Assembly (NCBI RefSeq): GCF_000237925.1
Contig: NC_031496.1
Location: 6,125,801 to 6,189,800, forward strand
Length of the DNA stretch: 64,000 nt
Origin: Schistosoma mansoni
Taxonomy: Eukaryota; Platyhelminthes; Trematoda; Strigeidida; Schistosomatidae
Direction: 5' to 3'
The notes beneath the pieces were generated by a model that saw only the letters and a program-made list of their open reading frames with translations, had not been told where the DNA came from and did not search any database. A program made the translations under genes and the position numbers. Each line of letters begins with the position of its first letter. The stretch's first letter is position 1. This document shows positions 22,928 to 33,400 of this stretch, one piece after another.

Positions 22928-25526
22928 ATGAATTCCAAATTCCATCTTCTTATTCCTCTGGTAATTATTCTCGGAAATGTACATTCTAAAGCTCGTCCAA
23001 GTAAGTGAATTCGTTTAACTGTAATGTTATCTTTATTGATAATGATTTGTAAATGTTGTCGAATGAAATAACCCTTTATTGAATAAGGTTTATTGTGATT
23101 AGATTTTAATGAAGGTATTTAAATGACAAATATGGACTTCTGTCTTTTATAGCTAGTTAATATCTTGGCCACTAGGCACTGATTGAAGTGGTAATGTAAC
23201 TGGTTGGTGAACCACAAGCTTAAACATAGAGCAGTGAAATAAAACCGTTAAATGGAAGTTAGGGTCGATCTTCGAAATCATACGACGATAATTCATGTCA
23301 ACGTGCAACCCATGATTTTTGAATAAATGAGACTATAATTTACGGACGACCTATGGGCGACGCCAAAGTGTGAGCTTGAGAGTGTCCACCTAATAACTAG
23401 GACTAAATGAGTGTTTGTGAACCAATGTGAGGGATAAGAATTATGATTGACAGTTGATGGATTTAAGGTTTTCATCACGAAGTGACAACAGCTAAAATGC
23501 CGAAACTCTATTTAGCCAAAGAGATGAGTGAACTTAATACCGAAATCCGAGACCCGTTATTTTATACCTGATTGGTTCATCCATAAATTATAGTCTCGCC
23601 TTTGAATACACTTTTCCACAATCATCACAGATTTCTTAATATTGGAACATACAAGCGAAAAATATGTCTGATAAATGTTATACATAATTCGTAATTATTC
23701 ATAGATATAAAACATCGGTTCTTTGATAAACGATTCCCTATCAAATAGAAGAACAAGATTCGAACAGAGAAAAACTTGAATTCAGCTGTAATACCAGGTG
23801 CTTTTCAACTTCTTAATTAACTTTGCTTTTGAAATGTATTTATTCATGTCGTCTATAATACCATAATAACTCTGACACAGAGCGACTTTTGATCACTCAT
23901 TCAAACGCTGAAAATGATGTTCATTCAGAAAAAAATTATTGAATGATTTTTCATCGTAGAAAGCTTGAGTCAATTGAAGCTAGACCACCATGGCAAACCT
24001 GGAGATACTGGACGGCCGTTTCGTCCCATTATGGGACTCCTCAGCGGGTTCGTGGATGCGCACTGCTGAGGCGTCCGATAANNNNNNNNNNNNNNNNNNN
24101 NNNNNNNNNNNNNNNNNNNNNNNNNNNNNNNNNNNNNNNNNNNNNNNNNNNNNNNNNNNNNNNNNNNNNNNNNNNNNNNNNNNNNNNNNNNNNNNNNNNN
24201 NNNNNNNNNNNNNNNNNNNNNNNNNNNNNNNNNNNNNNNNNNNNNNNNNNNNNNNNNNNNNNNNNNNNNNNNNNNNNNNNNGCTTCTTAAATAACAATGC
24301 TTTTGAAATGCGTTTATTTATATCATCTACTGTACCATAATAATTCTGATACAGAGCGACTTTTGATCTCTAATTCAAACTGTTAAAATGGTGATAAATA
24401 CAGCGAAAAATTAGTGACTGATTTGCTGATAGCACATAATTTGATGAAACAATCTCACAACGTTTGTAAAAAAAGACGGATAGTGGCAAGCAGTGGAATC
24501 AAGGACGCGCGTTTCATCCTATTTGGGACTCGTCAGCTAGATGTACCTACATCTCAGAGTTAATGTTCACTGTGAGACTCGAACCCAGTACCTTTCAATT
24601 CAAACGCCACGCGTTATCCACTTGGCCGCTGAGTTCTGATAGCTACTTGCTTGTTCGATGGGATGAAGTTAAAATTCACTTGATGTTGTTTGCTTGTATT
24701 TTTTTATTGTTGTTTAAGACTGCAATTGATCAGACCGTTACTAGCATATGTGAATTTTTGTTGCAATAGAAAAAAGATCTTCCTACATAAATCTCAAATT
24801 ATGGTAAAATAATGCAACATCAACTCTGGGATGTAGGTACATCCAGCTGACGAATCCTAAATAGGATGAAACGCACGTCATGGATTCCACTACTAGCCAT
24901 TATCCATCTTTGCTTACAATGCTCGTGAATTAAAGCTATATCAAAGCAATACGCACAATATGCACATATGTCAATTAGAAACTGAGCAGTTGCAGTCTTA
25001 ACACATCAATGGGAAGATTCAAACAAACAATACTAAATGAATTTAATCTCACAACCTGTTTTGACCTAAATTAATGTCTTATGGTATGACTATATTAGTT
25101 GTCGTGCTTGTACGAAACCAATAATTTTGCAGCATTTCATAGAACTCACATACTACTGAATAATTAAAAATTAATATTTTGCACAAACCATCAAATATTC
25201 TCAAGAATCCTCATTTATTGCTTTTAACTTCAGAAACTCCAGATGAAATATGTGCCTTACCACTGAAAAAAGGATATTGTCTTCAAAACAAACCACGATT
25301 CTACTACAATCCGCTTGAAAACAAATGTATACCGTTCACTTACAAAGGATGTGGTGGAAACGAGAACAGATTTAAAACTAAAGAAGCCTGTGAAAGAATG
25401 TGTTTGAAAAGATCAACAGTGCAATCTGTAACTAACCAACCAAAAACAACTCCTTCATGGAAGAGTGCTAATGAAACAACTACAAGAATCATTACTATAA
25501 CAAAGTCAACTTCACAGAAGAAATAG
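22928..25526 (+). CDS. Secreted Kunitz-type protease inhibitor K3 (121 aa, C-terminal Thr/Lys tail)
   Basis: Two exons, 22928-23000 and 25234-25526, with GTAAGT donor, TTCAG acceptor, phase 1, 366 nt. Residues 1-20 are a signal peptide. One complete Kunitz domain has canonical Cys spacing (residues 31, 40, 56, 64, 77, 81) and framework RFYYNPLENKC and GCGGNENRF. P1 is Leu41, which predicts chymotrypsin/elastase-like or non-trypsin targets, in contrast to Arg in K1. Residues 82-121 are a Thr/Ser/Lys-rich tail with one N-glycosylation motif (NET). The first-exon length (73 nt) and phase match K2, and the domain is closest to K2 by eye, so K2 and K3 are probably the more recent duplicates. The intron holds two Sm-alpha copies, an HHR-SINE2 copy and a gap. 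Confidence 0.88.
23357..23598 (+). repeat. Dispersed repeat R5, copy 1 (K3 intron)
   Basis: Strong similarity in the same orientation to 63579-63840 (shared GTTTGTGAACCAATGTGAGG and TGATTGGTTCATCCATAAAT). Non-coding, family unknown. Confidence 0.65.
23804..23945 (+). repeat. Direct duplication flanking an SINE/gap, left copy
   Basis: Matches 24282-24425 (shared TTGAAATG, TACCATAATAA, ACAGAGCGACTTTTGATC) with some divergence. The pair brackets an HHR-SINE2 fragment and an assembly gap. Confidence 0.65.
23966..24081. mobile_element. HHR-SINE2 fold-back copy cut by assembly gap
   Basis: A minus-oriented tail and ribozyme (minus CTGAGGAGTCCCATAATGGG, core intact) turn directly into a plus-oriented CGTGGATGCGCACTGCTGAG before the gap begins. 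Confidence 0.75.
24082..24281. other. Assembly gap (200 N)
   Basis: Exactly 200 N, probably a placeholder length. Open reading frames drawn through it are artefacts. Confidence 0.98.
24282..24425 (+). repeat. Direct duplication flanking an SINE/gap, right copy
   Basis: See 23804-23945. Confidence 0.65.
24477..24692 (-). mobile_element. Sm-alpha-like SINE (tRNA-like head plus hammerhead)
   Basis: Minus orientation: A-box-like GCGGCCAAGTGGATAACGCG, B-box-like GGGTTCGAGTCTCACAG, hammerhead and TGCCACTATCCGTC end. The 3' tail is absent. It faces the plus-oriented copy D. Confidence 0.82.
24490..24547 (-). ncRNA. Hammerhead ribozyme (Sm-alpha type), core intact
   Basis: Minus strand: GTACATCTAG then CTGACGA, stem II GTCC/GGAT with loop CAAATA, GAAAC, palindromic GCGC stem III, GTC cleavage site, CTTGATTCC. 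Type I hammerhead, self-cleavage expected in a transcript from this strand. Confidence 0.75.
24770..25046 (+). mobile_element. Sm-alpha-like SINE with hammerhead and full tail
   Basis: Plus orientation. It starts with the GATCTTCCTACATAAATC subtype head, then the ribozyme, then the complete tail to AATACTAAATGAATTTAA. Forms a head-to-head pair with 24477-24692 inside the K3 intron. Confidence 0.8.
24837..24892 (+). ncRNA. Hammerhead ribozyme (Sm-alpha type), core intact
   Basis: GTACATCCAG, CTGACGA, stem II AATCC/GGATG with loop TAAAT, GAAAC, GCAC stem III, GTC^ATGGATTCC. Helix I ATCCAG pairs with the opposing ATGGAT except at the innermost base. Confidence 0.7.
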
Positions 25527-25590
25527 AACCATTCAAATACGTTTAAAAGCATTACGAACATTCTTTTCAAATGTTGTATTCAATAGGAAT

Positions 25591-25596
25591 AATAAA
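25591..25596 (+). terminator. Polyadenylation signal of K3
   Basis: AATAAA 65 nt after the K3 stop codon. Confidence 0.6.
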
Positions 25597-25599
25597 TTT

Positions 25600-27245
25600 T
25601 TGTTAAGTTTTAAACTTCAAATGTGACTTTACCACAAGCATATGGAAACCCCATCTGTACTGAAATATGTCCTTTATTTTTTGAACAAAAATTATTTAAT
25701 TCTCAATCTCATAGGCAAAATAGGTTCGTCTGAAACTATTCATCATTCGTGTACCATTGTTCGAATAAGCGTTTTCGAATCGTTCCATTCAATTTTATTA
25801 ATTCACTTCACGAACCGATGTATATACTCACCAAGTTCTCAGAGATTGAAGATTTTGAAATTCTCTATTCTAGTATGATCATTAACTAACCATATTTAAG
25901 AATGCGCCATTTATAACAATATAGTCATTTGCAATGGAATTCAAAGTTACTTGATACTCTTACCGTTTTTTCTGAGCAGTGTAACCTATATGGAACTTTA
26001 TCACCAAAATATCCATCTTTGTACAAGTTGAATTCAGAGATCATCTTTGCCTACTTAAATATATAACAATTTAAACAAATTATCTGTTAGAACCACATCA
26101 GAACGTTTTATTAGTTACTGGTGTGATGAAGAATCACTTTTAAAATACAGTATCCCTAATCAATACTAAAGATAATCCACTTTGGCTAGTGACTATTTTG
26201 TTTTCATGAGTAGAACAGAATTGTTACCAAATTACTCTCTGACGTTTGCATCATAAACATAATCACAATAAGCATTACCAAAATATCTCTTAGGATTGTC
26301 TAAAAGAAGTGTCATTAGTTAGAGGAACTATTACTTCATTCGTTTTCCATGTAATGAAGAAATCTAGTATGTAGCAACGACGTAATCTAAGTATTCTAAC
26401 TAAATATGAAAAACGAGGTTAGATAGTGTGTTGACGTCAACTTACGTGGGACTGACATCTTGATAGATTTGCAAACTAAACACGGTTAAATTGAACGAGT
26501 CCGATAGTGATGAAATCGGTCATCACTAATTACTAATCATTGGATTTCTCACGGCTTACATCATGGACTAATTTTAGTCAGCCTGCCATTGAAGATACTT
26601 AGGGGATAAAGCAAACTGATTGAAGTCAGACACTCAAATCATTGGAAGATGGCTCAATGATAAAGATGTTAAGAACTTGTCAAGATATAAAGTTATTGGA
26701 TCAACATCCATTGTCGTCTTGTGTAAATACAGCGATCTCCAAAAGCCCTTTTATACTACTAAAATGAGTGTTTTTCCTACGTTTAACAACTACATAGTTG
26801 AACTAATATAACAATCTTTTCTCGAAGTTTCAACACTTACTCTTTTAAATAGTAGCATAGAAATTTGTTAAAAGTGTGCTGTTTTGGAGAAGGTACGAAA
26901 TAATGTAGGCATTATTCTCATATTAATCAGTTTATTTCTAATGTAACTGTATTCATAGTGAATTGTTTCATACAATGACCATTTGTATAGGAACTGATTT
27001 TATTCTTACAAACCGTAAAGTGACCATTCACTTGATTGAAACCTCAAATTTATACTTATCGACCAAGAGATATCGAAATAAACAGTGGTTATTGGATGCA
27101 ATGAGATCTATTTATACACATGTTCAATTGTGTTCCTGGAGTAATCACCTTGTTTTTAAACAAATACGTTTGTCTCTAGTCTAGGCATAGTAAAATAATC
27201 TCCAGAGGTTCCTATGTTTATGAGTCTTGTTAAGTGAAAAATTTA
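25600..27245. other. No gene seen
   Basis: AT-rich. Short ORFs present, none with splice sites or a recognisable domain. Confidence 0.45.
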
Positions 27246-27249
27246 TTAA

Positions 27250-27466
27250 TTAACATAGTTGAAATCATGAGTCAATTGAAGCTAGATCACCAAGGGAAAC
27301 CTGGAAACACTGGACGGCCGTCTCGTTCCATTGTGAGACTCCTCAGCAGTACGCATCCACGATCTCGCCTCGAACTCATGACTTACCAGTTTTGCGCCAG
27401 AGTACTTAACCGACATACTTAGCCGGCATCTGATACTGAAATCTCCACAAAACCCCTTCTGATTAT
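27250..27466. mobile_element. HHR-SINE2 copy, minus with short plus end
   Basis: Minus-oriented tail, ribozyme (minus GTACTGCTGAGGAGTCTCAC) and tRNA-like part, closed by the plus-oriented AAATCTCCACAAAACCCCTT end at about 27440-27466. Confidence 0.75.
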
Positions 27467-28010
27467 TGATTAACGTCGTCTTGCTACCCTGGATTATTTC
27501 AAGGTTTTATGACTTCTTTCTTAATGGTCAAAAACTGATCCAAGTCTTTATTCAAACACACACAAATATTGTTTAACCTCTATAATATTACTTCTTTTGC
27601 GTTTATTTGATATAATATTTACTAAAGATCATAATTTGAAATTGTATTTCTAGTTGCTGGATAATATCATGCATCTGCTCCAAATTCCAATATGACGGTT
27701 ATTACAGGATATTTCAGTTGCCTTCAAGTAAACTGGAACACCTATAATGCTCCATCGTGCTATGACAAAATCTTAGCAACAATTAATATATGCTGCTGTT
27801 AACACTGGTTCGTACCCCAACAAGGCACGATAATATATACAGTCTGTATGACAGTTTAATTTTCTTATTATTTTAGCCAAATGGTGCTCAAAATGGTTTT
27901 TCGAGATTAACACGTTAAAATAAGGATGGATGTGTTTCGGTTATACTTTACCCAACCTACATATTATCATAAATAGTAAGGTATTATCCAAGTTACATAC
28001 AGTAGTGGAC
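27467..28010. other. No gene seen
   Basis: No recognised repeat or supported exon. Confidence 0.4.
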
Positions 28011-28014
28011 TTAG

Positions 28015-28930
28015 GACACTGGTATTCCTACGATTTGTCCTTCTCAAAACAGCTATCAAAACAGACCTCCTAGTCTCAATGTCAAATTTGTTGATAATGA
28101 ACTATTTACGTACTGAAAAATTTATCACTGATTTCCAACATAGCTTCCTTAAAACTCAGTCTTTTACGACCTCTCAATTTGACTTCGTAGTGAATTGCTT
28201 CCGAGACAACTCCTTGAGCTTCGTGTATCAGTTGCCCTAATTACCGTTAATAAATAAATCCTATCGGTGTATGAGTGGACTAGAACTCAGGTATTCCTAC
28301 GATTCATCCTTCTCAAAACAGCTATCAAAACAGGCCTGCTAGTCTCAATGTCTTGTGGGTTGCATAATTTGTAACCTCTGCAACAAATAGTCACATATTT
28401 TTATGTACAAAGTATATCTCCGACCACTCTTGGAATCATGCTGACACATTGTTAGTGGTGTTGGCATAAAGGATAAATGAAGGCTGAAATCCGTTCACAG
28501 ATGATTTATATTGATCATTCTAGCGATTGACTCTGGCTTAAGTGATAAGTTCAGTTATATTAGAATTGAGTTCCACACTTCATGAAAGAGGAAAATCAAA
28601 ATAAATCTAATCTTCTCCTTCTTCAAATTACTTAATAAACTATCTATCACATCCAATGATACGACTAAATATGCAGAAACTCATACGTACATCATCTAAA
28701 ACCCTTTGTCATTAGTGAAACAGTCTCGTCTTAAATGTTCTCTCCTTGAGAACTACTTTATCAGCAAATTTTCCAAACTCTGGAATAACTTACCACAATC
28801 TATCGATGAAATAAAACCACTCCCATTCTTCGTTTACCACATTGATGCTTACTTCCTCCTCTGAAATCGCTTGAAATGTTCTTACATCTGAAGGTATATC
28901 CTATTCTACAACTGAGGTTCTCGGAACTTT
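28015..28930 (+). mobile_element. Degraded non-LTR retrotransposon remnant (CR1/jockey-like)
   Basis: Fragments read FQHSFLKTQSFTTSQFDFV (a QxGFxxxxS-type reverse transcriptase motif) and ENYFISKFSKLWNNLPQSID, typical of the end of CR1/jockey-type ORF2 (F-x-x-R/K-x-x-x-x-WNxLP). Frames are broken many times. An 80-bp segment is present twice, at 28015-28095 and 28280-28355. Confidence 0.5.
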
Positions 28931-29800
28931 AAATCCTTAGCCGTTCTAATTACTGAATTCACTATGTAAAACCACCAACTAAACTTCCTTACCTGCTAAT
29001 ATTTTATCCTGACACTGTCTATGGTAACCTTAACTGATTTTGAATAATATCTATCGTGAACAGTATATCATTGAGTCATCTGACACATGTATTGTGGTAG
29101 ACTTGAATGACATATTTTAGTAATTATTTCTTTGTTGTTAAGCGCTCTCTGTTTCTGTTTTATTTCCTCTAGTTGTAGATGATTATAATTCATTCGTTGT
29201 GGCATAGGAAACGATCTTAAATACATCATTCACACATTACTAGGAGGTCCGCATAAAATGAGGTGATTTTTCCCCTCTAACGTTCCCACCGCTATAAAAC
29301 ATGTGGAAAATGTAGTGTCTAAACAACTTTTGAACTAGAACAAGTTGAACAATCCGATATTCTGTATGTCCTCTACATTTATTATTACCGTTTATATCAA
29401 GCTAATCATGCCTGTAAACTGGTATGTATACTTTACTTATTAATTTTAGAATATATTATCATATCATTTATTCGTGATCACATATTCAGTTTAAAGCTTA
29501 TTGAAGTTCATATCGAAGCACTACACTCAGAAGAATAACACAACTGAATTTATCTCAACTAACCATGTATCATTCAACCTTTTTTTCTTCGGGATCTTTG
29601 GAATAAAGACCAATTTTCAAACTTCAATTATTTATGAACAATTTCAAACAATACAAAACAAATGAATTGAAGTAGTATGAAGCTAATTATCACTACTCCA
29701 AAAATCCATTTACACTTTATACCTTATACTTAATAATTCTTAATTATCGATAACATATTTGAGAGGTTCATTCAGAACTCTTTAGTTAATTATTATTTTT
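28931..29800. other. No gene seen
   Basis: AT-rich spacer; nothing supported. Confidence 0.4.
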
Positions 29801-29807
29801 GATTGTA

Positions 29808-30022
29808 TAGTTGAAGTTAGACATTAACACCGTTGGATGCCGACTCAGTGATCTAGAGGTTAAGTGCTCTGGCGCAAGACTGGTAGGTTCTGGGTTCGAA
29901 TCTCGAGACGCGGGATCGTGGATGCCCACTGCAGAGGAGTTCCACGATAGGACGAAACGCCTGTCTAGTACTTCCAGGTTTTTCATGGTGATCTAGCTTC
30001 AATTGACTCATGATTTCAAGTA
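29808..30022 (+). mobile_element. HHR-SINE2, tRNA-like head plus ribozyme
   Basis: Plus orientation: A-box-like ACTCAGTGATCTAGAGG, B-box-like GGGTTCGAATCTCG, ribozyme region and tail to TCATGATTTCAAG. The core reads CAGAGGA, so cleavage is unlikely. Confidence 0.82.
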
Positions 30023-30466
30023 TGTATAGTTAATTGTTTATTGATTCATAGAACAATTGATGAATATCATTCGGTTTTTTTTCTTTTTCGAATAATCACA
30101 ACTGTTTACTTGACTATTTCATTCATTTGAATACTGAAATCGGGTTTATATTTACTAAACATTATCGATCGATTTTTCAAAGGAAAATATTGTTGCTATG
30201 GTGACTGTTTCATTTTACATACAAAAAAAAACAAAAAAACGGCATAAAATAAATAAAGGGAACAGATACAATGAAAAATTGTTACTATTAAGGATTCGAA
30301 ATTTTAAAAAATGTTGAAAATAATCGTCATTACAATGTGTAAATGTAAAATCAGATTAGAAGAGAAAGCCAAATAAAAAAAATCAATCCAAGTTTGTACA
30401 AAAACAAACAAACAGCATTTCTGTAATCCATATCACTCTATCTACTATGATATTTTTATCAATCCC

Positions 30467-33400
30467 TTAATGATTGCATAGATTATTATAATTTGGTGGG
30501 ATATCATCACTTACATAATTTAATAATTTTAAAACGGAACTATTTGTAGTCATGGATTTGAAAAGTTTTATTAAAATGGGTGAATGATTTCGTGACCATG
30601 CATCTAATGAATTATTATGAATTGATTTGACTATTTGAATTGAACTTGCTTCATATCTAAGGAAAATAGATAGTAAATCAAGATGAACTGTTTCATTCTT
30701 TCAGATATATATGAAACTCATATAACTGAATGATAAGGAAATATGGATGGTGGCTAAAAGTGTGGTGGAGGACATAAGTTTCGTTCTGTTTGGGACTCAT
30801 CAACCGGATGTCTCGGAGTGAGCATCAAATCTAGGATACAGGTAAATCCAGCTGACGAGCCCTGAATAGGACGAAACGCGCGTTCTGGATCCCACTACTA
30901 ACCACCCCTCATCTCTGCTTTATAATCTTGTGATTTAAGGAAATATTGAAGCAATCTGAACAAGATGTATATGTGCCAATAAGATACCGTATAATAGCAG
31001 TCCTAATTATCATTGGGAAGATTAAAACAACCACTACAAAAATGAACCACGTAATTACAGTGTTTTGTAGAATTTATTCTTTACTAATATTGACATTTTT
31101 CAGATATCATGTTTCCATTACCCTTTATGTCCCCATATTTATCTGACTTTTTGGGAAAATATGTTTGGAAGTTTGATTATAAAAATTTGATATCGATTGT
31201 TAGACTTGATTGTAGATGTCTATTCAACATATTTTCATGAATATTCTGTTTGTAATGTAACTTCTATTTTGTTGGCTGCCAACGTTTTAATGATGGTTTA
31301 AAAACAAAATGAGTATGGAGTTATATAGATTATTTGGATCGTTCCATTGATGTTAATGACTGTCATTGATTCATGTTAAAATTGAAATTCACCCCACTGC
31401 CCACGCAAGTGACTATCTGAACTCAGTAGCTAAGCGGATAACGTGGTAGAATTTAAAGCGAAGGATACTGGGTTTGAGTCCCGAAGTGAACATCAATTCT
31501 GGGATATAGATATATCCAGCTGACGAGTCTCAAATGGGATGAAACGCACGTCCTGGATTTCACTGCTAGCCAGCATACATCACTGTTTAAGAAGGGAACA
31601 GGCTTCTATCAGCATGCTCAATACGTATCTTTAATAAATGATTTATAAAACCTGGTATTTATTCAAATGTTTAGAGAAAAAGATTCATTCAGGACAATGT
31701 TTCTGGAATCGTAGTTGACATATGAGTTCTCGAAATTGTGAGTTTTAAGGCAAATTCAGCATCAATTCTGTAAACACATTTTATATATTTGAATGTTAAA
31801 CTTAAAGGAAGAACTCTGAAATCAAATATTGTTAACATTCACTTATCGTCTGATAGAATGAAACGCCCGATGTGCCTTATTTTCCACTTGCTGATAATCA
31901 TCCCTGAAATATCTCTGTAATCTTTTGAACGCATATTTAATATGTGAGACTCTTAACCACACTTTTTAAGCATGATTATAAGATCTGAGTTTTAAAATAA
32001 TCATAATCTTCAAAACAAAGGCCTTTGTACCTAAAAAAAGCGTTACCAATAGTATAGGACATAGCTAGTGTCTTTCGCTTCAAATCTTATATAGTTTTTC
32101 AGATTTCATTATTCTTCAGTCTATGATGTTATTTTTTATAAACTACATTACTATCTTCAGAAGGGGGTTTTGTGGAGATTTTAGTAATTTTTTATATAGC
32201 TGAAGTAATGAGTCAATCGAAGCCAGACCACCATGGAAAACCTGGAGGACGAAACGGCCGTCTAGTGCTCACAGGTTTCCATGGTTGTCTGGCTTCAATT
32301 GACTCACGATTTCAACTATTTAAAATACATTACTATTTACTCATAGGAATATACAAAATTCATTGTCGAAATTCGACGGCTTTTCGTACTTCAATAGATG
32401 TATTTAATCTTCGCCGAAGATGTTCAGTATTGTCTTACCCCTAATAACGAAGTAGTTTAATAATGAAGAAGAATAATAGTATTTGCATTTTAAATTTCAG
32501 TAAGCTACATATTAAACACATCGAAATACTTGTTTTAGCTTAAAAATAAGTAAAACCAAGTAGATAGTATGTTATCAATCAGTTTGTTATCAATATACAT
32601 ATTGTATTTGTATTTGTAAACAATTAGTAAACTATAAAGTTGATAATGAATCTAACTGTTATGCTCTGATAAGTATAGTGAATGGTAACTTTGGGATCTA
32701 TTTATGAACCAATACTATGTATATATTTTTATTGTATAATTGTTAACTGACTAAATTATTCATGTTCATGTCCCTCTTATTACAAGCTTTATTTTGACCT
32801 ATAGACTATTATTATACGATTTACCATTCTTGAGTTATCCCTAGTCTGTTAATTACTGCCACATCACAGCCACATTTGGCTAGATCTTGTACAAATTTTA
32901 TTTTCTATTTTATTGGTACTATGTAGTCAGTCTGTTTAGCATATAAACTCAGTATGTTTGAAATATAATGATTCATACCACAAAGGCTGTTCTAGACTTA
33001 ACTGACTGGGCTAGGCAGATAGCAGGACCGATAAGTACTCTAAACTGTTCGTATGATTTTTGTGTATCATTTGGTCCGATCAATAAATCGCTGCTCTCCG
33101 ATTAGTGGGATCGTCACGTTGAACAATAATCGGACATCCACTCCGCCACAAGTTATAACACTAACATATACTTGAATATGTAGTATTTATCTTTCTATTT
33201 ACCTCATATAATACATAAATATCTAATAAAACATTAGCTTACTTGTTTAATTTAGATGTATTATAAACAAATTTTTCATGTTCCAATAACTTATCATCCC
33301 ATGGTAATTCAAGAAAATCTAAAATTGTAAAATTAAATTGACATATGATATCAGAAAATAGAATATACAATCTTATATTAGACCTGAAAAATTAGATAAA

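Noticed and set aside
23943-24340. Long ORFs across 24082-24281, 35028-35227, 44217-44416 and 57166-57365
   Set aside because: They consist mostly of unknown residues from assembly gaps.
25340-25570. Minus-strand ORF of 76 codons
   Set aside because: Antisense shadow of the second K3 exon.
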